Source: an uncultured cyanobacterium (GTDB taxonomy: Bacteria; Cyanobacteriota; Cyanobacteriia; PCC-6307; Cyanobiaceae). From it: 6,045 nt of DNA. The notes under the pieces were generated by a model. The model was not told where the DNA came from, made no database searches, and saw only the letters and a list, made by a program, of their open reading frames with translations. Each line of letters begins with the position of its first letter. Position 1 is the first letter of the stretch. A program made the position numbers and the translations under genes. The stretch spans positions 1 through 6,045 of the forward strand of contig CAIKWV010000363.1 of the NCBI GenBank assembly GCA_903831165.1, read 5' to 3'. Positions 1-6,045 of this stretch are shown piece by piece.

Positions 1-438
1 CTCTGGATCAGCGCCAGGCAGATCAATCTTGTTGAGGACGGGAATGATCTCGAGATCGTTCGCCAGCGCCAGGTAGACATTGGCCAGGGTCTGGGCTTCC
101 ACCCCCTGGCTGGCATCCACCACCAACAGCGCCCCTTCGCAGGCCTGAAGGGAGCGACTCACCTCATAGGAAAAGTCAACGTGCCCAGGGGTATCAATCA
201 AGTTGAGGATATAATTTTCTCCATCGGCCGCCTTGAATTCCATCCGGGCCGCCTGCAGCTTGATCGTGATGCCCCGCTCCCGCTCCAGTTCCATGTTGTC
301 CAGAAACTGCTCCTGCATGTCACGCGCCGCCACCGTGCCCGTGGCCTGGAGCAGACGATCCGCCAGGGTGGATTTACCGTGATCAATATGAGCAATGATG
401 CAAAAATTTCGGATCCGCTGAACGGGAACGTCGGTCAT
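1..438 (-). CDS. lepA: Elongation factor 4 (LepA), N-terminal part, cut by window edge
   Basis: This is the first 146 codons of the ribosome-associated translational GTPase LepA/EF-4, which binds elongating or assembling ribosomes in the cytoplasm. The whole visible part is the GTP-binding domain. The P-loop AHIDHGKS is at residues 16-23, the switch I threonine is in RGITI (55-59), the G3 box DTPGH is at 82-86 and the G4 box NKID is at 136-139. [18 protein letters not shown] is typical of LepA and separates it from EF-G and TypA. The protein continues past position 1; family members have about 600 residues, so roughly three quarters is missing from view. The ATG at 438 is chosen because the protein then begins just before the conserved [17 protein letters not shown] block. 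No Shine-Dalgarno motif precedes it. An out-of-frame ATG at 452 opens a five-codon frame whose TGA overlaps this start codon. The gene is divergent from nfu. Identity is certain; only the start has slight doubt. Confidence 0.97.
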   Translation of the reverse strand, partial: MTDVPVQRIRNFCIIAHIDHGKSTLADRLLQATGTVAARDMQEQFLDNMELERERGITIKLQAARMEFKAADGENYILNLIDTPGHVDFSYEVSRSLQACEGALLVVDASQGVEAQTLANVYLALANDLEIIPVLNKIDLPGADPE

Positions 439-655
439 CGCAGTTCGGTCATGGCGGTCGGGTCAGGCAAGGCAGAGCAGTCAGGGGGGCATGGCCCTCG
501 GGCAGCCAGATCCCGGGCCGAGAGCGTCAAGGGTACCGGCCCCGCCCTCAGGCCCGGCCAGAGCTGATGAATCCTAGGCAACCACTCCGGCGAATTCCGG
601 ACAGCCAGCGGCGCGGCTCGGTTCCTACACTGGCGACAGCAGCACTGAGCAGACA
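439..655. other. Divergent lepA-nfu intergenic region
   Basis: This gene-free spacer of 217 bp must hold the promoters for lepA (leftward) and nfu (rightward). It is GC-rich. A perfect small inverted repeat, TCCGG-CGAATT-CCGGA, spans 586-601 (5-bp arms, 6-base loop) and is too weak to be called a terminator. On the minus strand TAGGAT (576 to 571) is a possible -10 box for lepA, without a matching -35. The open frame crossing the region on the minus strand would need a TTG start and has a Cys/Arg/Pro-rich composition, so I do not call it a gene. Confidence 0.5.
626..631 (+). promoter_or_regulatory. Possible -10 box upstream of nfu
   Basis: TACACT matches the sigma-70 -10 consensus TATAAT at four of six positions and lies 24 bases before the nfu ATG, which would give a short leader. 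No -35 hexamer stands at the usual spacing; the nearest resemblance (CGGACA, 598-603) is too far upstream. It is a candidate only. Confidence 0.22.
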
Positions 656-952
656 ATGACGACCGCCGAGAGCTCCGCCATGGAAACCTCCGTCCCCGCT
701 TCCGCCGAAGCCGCCGATCCGCGGGCCCTCACCCTGGAGAACGTCGAGCGCGCCCTTGATGAACTGCGCCCTTACCTGATGGCCGATGGCGGCAACGTCG
801 AGGTGGTGGAAATGGACGGTCCGATCGTCAAGGTGCGGCTGCAGGGCGCCTGCGGGTCCTGCCCCAGCAGCACCATGACCCTGAAAATGGGCATCGAGCG
901 CAAGCTGCGTGAAGCCATTCCCGAGGTCAGCGAAGTGGTTCAGGTGCTCTGA
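656..952 (+). CDS. nfu: Nfu-type iron-sulfur cluster scaffold protein (NifU C-terminal domain)
   Basis: This 98-residue cytoplasmic protein is a stand-alone NifU C-terminal (Nfu) domain, related to cyanobacterial NifU-like scaffolds and plant chloroplast CnfU. These proteins carry a 4Fe-4S or 2Fe-2S cluster between subunits and pass it to acceptors such as photosystem I components and ferredoxins. The domain runs from about residue 25 to 98. It includes [15 protein letters not shown] (38-52) and the cluster-binding CGSC motif with Cys66 and Cys69, followed by [12 protein letters not shown]. Both cysteines are present, so it should be functional. The first 24 residues are Ala/Ser/Glu-rich and unlike the conserved part. 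The alternative ATG at 680 (residue 9), preceded by GAGAG seven bases upstream, would remove some of this tail and is nearly as plausible. The gene is divergent from lepA and ends 45 bp from the convergent glycosyltransferase gene. Confidence 0.95.
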   Translation: MTTAESSAMETSVPASAEAADPRALTLENVERALDELRPYLMADGGNVEVVEMDGPIVKVRLQGACGSCPSSTMTLKMGIERKLREAIPEVSEVVQVL

Positions 953-960
953 ATCCGGCT

Positions 961-991
961 CTGCGGCAGAGGCAGCTGCGGCACCTGCGGC
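961..991. repeat. Three short CTGCGGC repeats between convergent stop codons
   Basis: CTGCGGC occurs at 961-967, 976-982 and 985-991, with the palindrome GCAGCTGC at 972-979. It fills most of the 45-bp gap between the nfu and glycosyltransferase stop codons. There is no strong stem followed by a T-run on either strand, so I cannot call a bidirectional terminator, though transcripts from both sides must end near here. Confidence 0.35.
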
Positions 992-997
992 GCTGAT

Positions 998-2764
998 TCA
1001 GTCCGGGGCTGGGCAGGCCTGGTCGATCGCCTTGATGGCAAAGTCGGCAAAGGCCTCCACCACATCGCTTCGGTCATACAGGGTCTGGCGGGATCGGTCG
1101 GCAATCTCGAGCCGCAGGGACGCCAGCCTCTCAGGGTCCAGGGCCAGCGTCACAGCCCAGTCGATGTAGCCCTCCAGACTGTGGGCCACGGGAGCCTGCT
1201 CCAAGCCCATCAACCGGTAAGCCCCGGCCACGTAGCGGGAGCGCAGAAAATCCCCCTGCAGCGTGACAATCGGCGTGCCGGTGTGGATGGTCTCGTACAG
1301 CGTGATGCCGCTGCCGAAATAAGGGGGGTCAAGCAGTAGATCCAGGCATCCGGCCAGGCTGATGAACTCCTGGCGGTTCATGCGGCTCAACAGGATGAGG
1401 CGCTGCGAGAGGGTGGGTGCCGAGCTGGCGATTCGCTCCACAAAGATCTGGGTGTAGGAGGTGACTTCCGCCTCCACGAACACAAACCAGGCTTGGGGAA
1501 CCCGCTGGGCAATCTGCTCGAGCACGCCATCAAAATCAGGATGAAGTTTCCAGAAGCTCTGCAGGCAGCCGAAGAGCGGCACATCCTCGGGCAGAAAGAA
1601 ATAATCCCGGCCATGGATGGCCGGCTCCAGATTCTCAGCCAGGTAACAGCAAGGCAAGCCGGGCAGGCGAACGAGATGTTCGCTGTACTGACAATCGGCC
1701 TCCGCGGACTCCACCAGCTCGCCGGAGATGTAGTAATCCACCGTTGTCAATCCACTGGTCTGAGGCACTCCCCAACCTGTGACCTGCACCGGCGCCAGCC
1801 GATAACAGGCCAGCAACATCGCCGTTGGATGCATGCCGATATCGGTGAAGAACAGCAGCTGCAGATCGAGCTGCTGGAGCTGGCGGACCGCCTCCGCCAG
1901 GCTGCCGGCCAGCAGCAGCACCTGATCGGCGCTGGCATCGAGACGATCGCGAACCTGATCAGGATGGGAACTGGATAAATGGATCAGCACCACTTCGAAA
2001 TGGCGGCGATCGAGATCACGGATCAGCCCTTCAAAGGCGCGGCTATTGCTATGAGCAAAGAAAAATCCCGACAGGAAGCCAATCCGCCGTCGGCCTGTTG
2101 GCAGCCGGGGCGCCTGAGGTCTGGCCTCAAGCTGCGGCAGCTGGGCACGGATCAATCGGGCATACGTCTCCAGCACGGCACGATCATCACGGTTGTGATA
2201 GATCAGGTAATAGGGATGATGACTCATCGGATAGTCACCGAAATCGAGACTTTGCTGCCTCCTCTCCAGCTGCCAAAGCCCCTCAAGACAACGTTGGCGC
2301 AACTGCTCAATTTGTTGCGTTGAGCGGGCGACAATCGGTAGCACGAACAGATGGTTGAGATTCAGGATCAACTCGTTGGGCCGCAGAGCCAGGGCTTCGC
2401 CATGCCAATGAATGGCAGCCTCCGGCATGGACAGGTTGCGGTAGATGTTGCCCAGGGCCGTGCGACAGCCCACGTGGCTGGGATCGAACACGGCGGCCTG
2501 CTCATAGGCCGCCACGGCATCCCCGAAGCGACCGCTGTAGCGGGCGATCTTGCCCAGCAGACACCAACATTCGCTGTGCTCGGGATCGAGGGCCAGGGCA
2601 CGCTCAACCAGGCCCTGAGCCGCCCCCAGGTCGCCGATCTTCAGCCGAGCCATGGCTTGGCTGAAGAGTTCGTCAACACCGATGGATTCAGCCGGCAGCG
2701 AGGAGCAACCAGGCTCAGCCGCAGGGGCCGGCTGTTGGGAAGAGGGCCGCTGATCTTCAGGCAC
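998..2764 (-). CDS. TPR-containing O-GlcNAc transferase/SPINDLY-like glycosyltransferase (GT41), downstream paralog
   Basis: This 588-residue protein is a probable soluble GT41 enzyme that transfers a sugar from a nucleotide donor to protein side chains. Residues 5-28 form a Pro/Ser/Gln/Ala-rich linker. About three TPR units follow (roughly 32-130), then the two-lobed catalytic region (about 226-575). His238 in FFFAHSN aligns with human OGT His498, and Lys406 in FWKLHPDF aligns with OGT Lys842, the UDP-contacting lysine. Other GT41 blocks are TDIGMHP (307-313), QVTGWGVPQTSG (327-338) and GSGITLYET (484-492). There is no signal peptide or membrane segment. The GTG at 2764 is chosen because it overlaps the upstream stop (GTGCCTGA) and gives a length close to the paralog. 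An ATG at 2869 would overlap that gene by 113 bp and add only an out-of-frame shadow of its 3' end. Donor (GlcNAc, fucose or hexose) and acceptor are unknown. Family is confident; substrate is not. Confidence 0.88.
   Translation of the reverse strand: MPEDQRPSSQQPAPAAEPGCSSLPAESIGVDELFSQAMARLKIGDLGAAQGLVERALALDPEHSECWCLLGKIARYSGRFGDAVAAYEQAAVFDPSHVGCRTALGNIYRNLSMPEAAIHWHGEALALRPNELILNLNHLFVLPIVARSTQQIEQLRQRCLEGLWQLERRQQSLDFGDYPMSHHPYYLIYHNRDDRAVLETYARLIRAQLPQLEARPQAPRLPTGRRRIGFLSGFFFAHSNSRAFEGLIRDLDRRHFEVVLIHLSSSHPDQVRDRLDASADQVLLLAGSLAEAVRQLQQLDLQLLFFTDIGMHPTAMLLACYRLAPVQVTGWGVPQTSGLTTVDYYISGELVESAEADCQYSEHLVRLPGLPCCYLAENLEPAIHGRDYFFLPEDVPLFGCLQSFWKLHPDFDGVLEQIAQRVPQAWFVFVEAEVTSYTQIFVERIASSAPTLSQRLILLSRMNRQEFISLAGCLDLLLDPPYFGSGITLYETIHTGTPIVTLQGDFLRSRYVAGAYRLMGLEQAPVAHSLEGYIDWAVTLALDPERLASLRLEIADRSRQTLYDRSDVVEAFADFAIKAIDQACPAPD
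2340..2359. repeat. 20-bp direct repeat, copy 1 (within the paralogous genes)
   Basis: AGCACGAACAGATGGTTGAG is identical to 4120-4139. On the minus strand it encodes the shared NHLFVL stretch at the TPR-to-catalytic transition of both proteins. It is a remnant of the gene duplication or of protein-level conservation, not a mobile element end. Confidence 0.75.
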
Positions 2765-4472
2765 TGAAGCGGGCCCGGGTGATGGCTTCAACGGCAAAAT
2801 CCTCGAAACCGTGCACCATCTCCATGCGGTCGTAGAGATGCTGGCAGGCCGCCTGGCGGATCCGTTCACGCAGGGCCAGGCGCCGCTCGTCGTCTTGCAT
2901 CAGCGTCACCGCCAACTCCACATAGCCGTCCAGGCTGGTGGCGATCGGTGCATCCTCCAGCCCCATCTGGCGATAGGCACCAGCCAGCACGCGAGAACGC
3001 AGCAGAGGCCCGTCCAGACCGATGGTCGGTGTGCCGGTGGCCATCGTTTCGAAGATGGTGATGCCGCCGCCATAGTGAATCGGATCGAGCATCAGATCCA
3101 GGCAACCCGCCAGTCCCATGTATTCGGAGCGACTCATGCGCGCCAGGAGCAGCAGTCGTTCCGCCATGGTCGGTGCCGAGACAGCGATCCGATCGAGAAA
3201 GATCTGGGTCAGATGGGGAACATTCGGCTCAACGATCACAAACAAAGCATCCGGCAGCCGACGAGCAATCGCTTCAAGCACGGCATCAAAATCGGGATGG
3301 AGCTTCTTGAAGTCCTGCAAACAACCCAGAATCTTGCCCTCTTCAGGAAGCATGAAGTACGGCCGTATTCGGGGCAGATTCTCCGGCAGCATCGCCAGGG
3401 AACTGGACAGATAACGGCAGGGCAGGCCCGGCAACAGCACCAGCTTTTCGCGGTAATGCTCGTGGGCCCCGGCCGGCTCGACCAGATCAGCGGAAATGTA
3501 GTAATCAATGTTGGCGAAGCCGCTGGTGTGGGGGATGCCCCAGCCCGTCACCTGCACGGGGGCATGGCGTCGCGTCACCAGAGCCGTGATGAAGGGATGC
3601 ATGCCCACATCCGTGAAGAACAACAGATCAAGCTGCAGACTGCGCAGACAATGCATCGCCGCATCCAGCGGGCGGGGCACGGTCACAACCTTGTCACAAC
3701 TGGCTTCCAGCGCCGTGCGCAACGGATCCGTGGGAGTGCCTTCCAGAGGCAGCAGCACCAGCTCGAAGCGATCGCGATCGAGACCGTTGATCAACCCTTC
3801 GAAAGCACGGGCGTTGCTGTGGTCATAAAAATAGGCCGACAGGAAGCCGATGCGATAGCGCTGGGAGCCGCCAGTAGCAGTAGCCAGCGGCTCAAGAACG
3901 GGCCCGCTGTACTCTCCAGAAAAGCGGCCCAACAAGTCGCCATAGCTCTCCAACAGAGCCCGGTCGTTGCAGCCGTGATAAGCCAGCCGAAAGGTGTGGG
4001 AGCCGTATTCGTGACCGGAATACAGGTGTAAGTCCGGATCCGCAAGCAGAGCCGGCATCCCCTCAAAGCAGCGTTGCCGGCAGGCCTCAATCTCGGCAAC
4101 GGATCGGGCCACCAAGGGCAGCACGAACAGATGGTTGAGCTGCAACATCAGCGAATCGGGTTGCCGCTGCAGGGCCTGACCGTGCCAATGAATCGACTCC
4201 TCAATCCGCGATTGTCCGGACAGCAGTGAGCCCAGCTGGGTTCGGTAGGAAATGCTGTCCGGATCGAGAGCCGCCGCCTTGAGCAGGCATTCCACGGCTT
4301 CATCGAACCGTTCGGCTCGCCTGAGGGCAGCGGCGAAGGCCGACCAATACCGCGGTGCACCAGGTTCCCGCTGCACGGCATCCTGTAGGCGACGCAGGGC
4401 GCGGTTGATCTGCCCCTGCTCCAGCAGGGATGTCGCTTCCTGGAGCAGCTGATCGGCCTGGAGCTGGCTCAT
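2757..4472 (-). CDS. TPR-containing O-GlcNAc transferase/SPINDLY-like glycosyltransferase (GT41), upstream paralog
   Basis: This 571-residue protein is a probable cytoplasmic GT41 protein glycosyltransferase. About three TPR units occupy residues 3-107, followed by SIHWHGQAL (93-101) and LNHLFVLPLVARS (112-124), and the catalytic lobes run from about 206 to 560. His218 in YFYDHSN aligns with human OGT His498, and Lys390 in FKKLHPDF with OGT Lys842. TDVGMHP (287-293), QVTGWGIPHTSG (307-318) and GGGITIFET (468-476) complete the family pattern. By eye about half of the catalytic residues match the downstream paralog, so the pair arose by tandem duplication. No membrane segment or signal peptide is visible. 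The ATG at 4472 is chosen because AGAGGA (4487 to 4482) precedes it at nine bases. The ATG at 4511, 13 codons upstream, has AAGGGG directly against it with no spacing, but remains possible (584 residues). It is the first gene of a two-gene unit and is divergent from serS. Sugar donor and target are unknown. Confidence 0.88.
   Translation of the reverse strand: MSQLQADQLLQEATSLLEQGQINRALRRLQDAVQREPGAPRYWSAFAAALRRAERFDEAVECLLKAAALDPDSISYRTQLGSLLSGQSRIEESIHWHGQALQRQPDSLMLQLNHLFVLPLVARSVAEIEACRQRCFEGMPALLADPDLHLYSGHEYGSHTFRLAYHGCNDRALLESYGDLLGRFSGEYSGPVLEPLATATGGSQRYRIGFLSAYFYDHSNARAFEGLINGLDRDRFELVLLPLEGTPTDPLRTALEASCDKVVTVPRPLDAAMHCLRSLQLDLLFFTDVGMHPFITALVTRRHAPVQVTGWGIPHTSGFANIDYYISADLVEPAGAHEHYREKLVLLPGLPCRYLSSSLAMLPENLPRIRPYFMLPEEGKILGCLQDFKKLHPDFDAVLEAIARRLPDALFVIVEPNVPHLTQIFLDRIAVSAPTMAERLLLLARMSRSEYMGLAGCLDLMLDPIHYGGGITIFETMATGTPTIGLDGPLLRSRVLAGAYRQMGLEDAPIATSLDGYVELAVTLMQDDERRLALRERIRQAACQHLYDRMEMVHGFEDFAVEAITRARFSA
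3768..3775. repeat. HIP1 octamer (GCGATCGC)
   Basis: The cyanobacterial highly iterated palindrome GCGATCGC occurs once in the window. Here it sits inside a longer perfect palindrome, CGATCGCGATCG (3769-3780), within the upstream glycosyltransferase gene, where it encodes part of GLDRDRFE. A single copy in 6 kb is not dense and could be chance in GC-rich DNA. Confidence 0.5.
4120..4139. repeat. 20-bp direct repeat, copy 2 (within the paralogous genes)
   Basis: This is identical to 2340-2359, in the same orientation and at the equivalent codons of the upstream paralog. The two copies are 1,780 bp apart. Confidence 0.75.
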
Positions 4473-4711
4473 CGCAGCGGATCCTCTGGCCGCCGAGCGG
4501 ACTCGGTCCATCCCCTTGGCGATGCGGCGACAGCCTGGCGTTGAAACAGTCGGTCCATGGGCGGCTGGCGATCGGACGGATCAGCCGAAGCCATCCGCGA
4601 ACCTGATCCATGATGGCGCCTGGCAAGGGATCCGGCCCCAGTGCCACCCTCAAACCGGAGAAGGCCAGACCCGCCAAGCCCTTAGGCTCTCCCCAGACGT
4701 CCCGATCCACC
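4473..4711. other. Divergent glycosyltransferase-serS intergenic region
   Basis: About 239 bp separate the start of the glycosyltransferase unit (leftward) from the serS start (rightward), so promoters for both should lie here. No well-formed -35/-10 pair stands out on either strand. TAGGCT (4683-4688), 23 bases before serS, is a poor -10 candidate, and AGCC-CTTA-GGCT (4677-4688) is a minor inverted repeat. A minus-strand ATG at 4611 opens a frame beginning MDQVRGWLRLIRP that runs into the glycosyltransferase gene out of frame. I do not call it a gene. Confidence 0.45.
4482..4487 (-). promoter_or_regulatory. Ribosome binding site supporting the 4472 start
   Basis: On the minus strand AGAGGA lies nine bases before the ATG at 4472. 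It is the best Shine-Dalgarno-like match before any start in the window, and it decides between the 4472 and 4511 starts of the upstream glycosyltransferase gene. The spacing is slightly long. Confidence 0.4.
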
Positions 4712-5998
4712 GTGCTCGACCAGCGCCTGCTGCGCGATAACCCCGAGCAGATCAGCCGACCGCTGGCCCGCCGTGGCCTCCGACCCGACCTCGACAGCCT
4801 GCAGCAGATCGCCCTTAAGGAGCGGGAGCTGGAGGAACAACGCAGCAACCTCCAGGCCGAAGGCAATCGCATCGGCAAAGAGGTGGGACAACGGATCAAG
4901 GCCGGTGCCAGTCCCCAGGGCCCCGAAGTGCAGACCCTGAGGGACGAGGGGAACCGGATCAAGCAGCAGGTGGCCGCTCTGGAGGACGCGGAGAAGGCAC
5001 TTCAAGTTCAGTTGCACGAGCAGCTGATCGCCCTACCGAATCTGCCCTCCGAACAGACGCCGGATGGCGCTTCGGAAGCGGACAACGTCGAGCGCAAGCG
5101 CTGGGGGGAACCACGGCTACCAGGGCCCAACGAGCAGCTGCAGGAGCACTGGCAGATCGCTGAACGGCTGGCCCTGATTGACACCGAACGCTCGGTGCGC
5201 ATCGCCCAGAGTCGCTTCGTGACCCTGCGGGGCATGGGGGCCCGGCTGGAACGGGCTCTGATCGCCCTGATGCTCGATCTACACGCCGGGCGGGGATACA
5301 CCGAACTGCTGCCACCGATCCTGGTGAACAGCGCCAGCCTGATGGGATCCGGCCAGCTGCCGAAATTCGCCGAGGAGAGCTTTCGCTGCGCTGAAGACGA
5401 TCTCTGGCTGACCCCCACCGCCGAAGTGCCGATCACCTCCTTCCACCGCGATGAGGTGATCCCCGCCGATCAACTGCCGCTGCGCTATGCGGCTTACACC
5501 CCCTGCTTCCGCCGCGAAGCCGGCTCCTACGGCCGGGACACCCGCGGTCTGATCCGGCTGCATCAATTCAACAAAGTCGAGCTCTATTGGTTCACCCGAC
5601 CGGAAGAGTCCGAGGAGGCCCACGAGCAGCTCACCCTCGATGCCGAGGCCGTCCTTGAAACCCTGGAGCTTCCCTACCGCCGCATCGAGCTCTGCAGCGC
5701 CGATCTGGGCTTCTCCGCGGCCCGCACCTATGACCTGGAGGTCTGGCTGGCTGGAGCCGGAGCCTACCGGGAAATCTCCAGTTGCAGCACCTGCTGCGAC
5801 TTTCAGGCTCGCCGGGCCAACATCCGCCTCAAGGCTGAGAAGGGCACCCGGCTGGTCCATACCCTCAATGGCAGCGGCCTGGCGGTGGGGCGCACCATGG
5901 CGGCCCTGCTCGAAAACGGTCAGCAGAGCGATGGCAGCGTCAAGCTGCCGGCGGCGCTGGTGCCCTATCTGGGCACGGACACGATCAGCGCTCGCTGA
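4712..5998 (+). CDS. serS: Serine--tRNA ligase (seryl-tRNA synthetase)
   Basis: This 428-residue class II aminoacyl-tRNA synthetase charges tRNA-Ser (and tRNA-Sec where present) with serine in the cytoplasm. The N-terminal antiparallel coiled-coil arm that grips the long variable arm of tRNA-Ser covers about residues 28-110 and is rich in Glu, Gln, Arg and Leu. The catalytic domain follows. Motif 1 lies around 182-204 with its conserved proline in LLPPIL. The serine-binding TAE is at 236-238, motif 2 FRREAGSYGRDTRGLIR at 266-282, and motif 3 GLAVGRTMAALLEN at 389-402. Length matches the usual ~425 residues, so the gene is complete. The GTG at 4712 is chosen because VLDQRLLRDNPEQI lines up with the usual MLDxxxxRxNP start. 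The frame stays open to an ATG at 4610, but those 34 extra residues do not look like any SerRS. No Shine-Dalgarno motif precedes the GTG. It is divergent from the glycosyltransferase pair. Confidence 0.97.
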   Translation: MLDQRLLRDNPEQISRPLARRGLRPDLDSLQQIALKERELEEQRSNLQAEGNRIGKEVGQRIKAGASPQGPEVQTLRDEGNRIKQQVAALEDAEKALQVQLHEQLIALPNLPSEQTPDGASEADNVERKRWGEPRLPGPNEQLQEHWQIAERLALIDTERSVRIAQSRFVTLRGMGARLERALIALMLDLHAGRGYTELLPPILVNSASLMGSGQLPKFAEESFRCAEDDLWLTPTAEVPITSFHRDEVIPADQLPLRYAAYTPCFRREAGSYGRDTRGLIRLHQFNKVELYWFTRPEESEEAHEQLTLDAEAVLETLELPYRRIELCSADLGFSAARTYDLEVWLAGAGAYREISSCSTCCDFQARRANIRLKAEKGTRLVHTLNGSGLAVGRTMAALLENGQQSDGSVKLPAALVPYLGTDTISAR

Positions 5999-6045
5999 TC
6001 ACCGGCGGGTTTCCTCCTCACCGATACCCCCCTCTCTGAGATCCC

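Noticed and set aside
586..601. Inverted repeat TCCGG-CGAATT-CCGGA as a terminator
   Set aside because: The stem has only five pairs, has no T-run, and lies between divergent genes where no terminator is needed.
1493..2767. Series of plus-strand open frames opposite the downstream glycosyltransferase gene
   Set aside because: They share one antisense phase, lack domains, and are explained by codon bias of the real gene on the minus strand.
2765..2869. Longer N-terminus for the downstream glycosyltransferase from the ATG at 2869
   Set aside because: It would overlap the conserved C-terminus of the upstream gene by 113 bp, and the added residues are just its out-of-frame translation.
2811..4031. 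A 406-codon open frame on the plus strand opposite the upstream glycosyltransferase gene
   Set aside because: It is a shadow of the GC-rich coding strand. Its product is His/Gln/Arg-rich with no domain, and the opposing frame has clear conserved GT41 motifs.
4610..4711. Longer SerRS starting at the ATG at 4610
   Set aside because: The 34 extra residues are Pro/Gly/Ser/Lys-rich and precede the standard SerRS start, which is met by the GTG at 4712.
4300..4962. A 220-codon minus-strand open frame spanning the serS start and the glycosyltransferase start
   Set aside because: It covers conserved coding sequence of both genes in other frames and is rich in Arg, Ser and Leu with no recognisable domain.
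5999..6045. Terminator or start of a following gene after serS
   Set aside because: The 47 bases show no stem-loop with T-run and no start codon with a convincing frame; any next gene lies outside the window.

Overview
The window looks like part of a high-GC unicellular cyanobacterial chromosome, most likely of the Synechococcus/Cyanobium (picocyanobacterial) group. The main reasons are the close resemblance of the Nfu, LepA and SerRS proteins, as I remember them, to picocyanobacterial versions, the short stand-alone Nfu domain, weak or absent Shine-Dalgarno sites, and one HIP1 octamer (GCGATCGC). This placement rests on recognising protein sequences by eye, not on a search.

Layout. Positions 1-438 (minus strand) hold the first 146 codons of lepA (elongation factor 4), cut by the window edge. 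A gene-free divergent spacer of about 217 bp follows. Next is nfu at 656-952 (plus), a small Fe-S scaffold protein. Only 45 bp after its stop, and convergent to it, lies a two-gene minus-strand unit: an upstream gene at 4472-2757 and a downstream gene at 2764-998. Both encode TPR proteins of the O-GlcNAc transferase/SPINDLY type (glycosyltransferase family 41). They are clear tandem paralogs, and the second starts at a GTG inside the last codons of the first, an 8-bp overlap. A divergent spacer of about 240 bp separates this unit from serS (4712-5998, plus), a complete seryl-tRNA synthetase. The last 47 bp carry nothing I can identify.

How it fits together. lepA (translation), nfu (Fe-S assembly) and serS (tRNA charging) are housekeeping genes. 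The accessory part is the GT41 pair. Its two proteins are probably soluble cytoplasmic enzymes that move a nucleotide-activated sugar onto protein Ser/Thr (or Asn) residues, with the N-terminal TPRs choosing the target. The donor sugar and acceptor cannot be read from the sequence, and no acceptor or sugar-nucleotide gene lies in the window. I found no tRNA, rRNA, CRISPR array, insertion sequence, attachment site or clear intrinsic terminator. The pair is the only part that goes beyond ordinary core genome, and it belongs to a known superfamily rather than an undescribed system.
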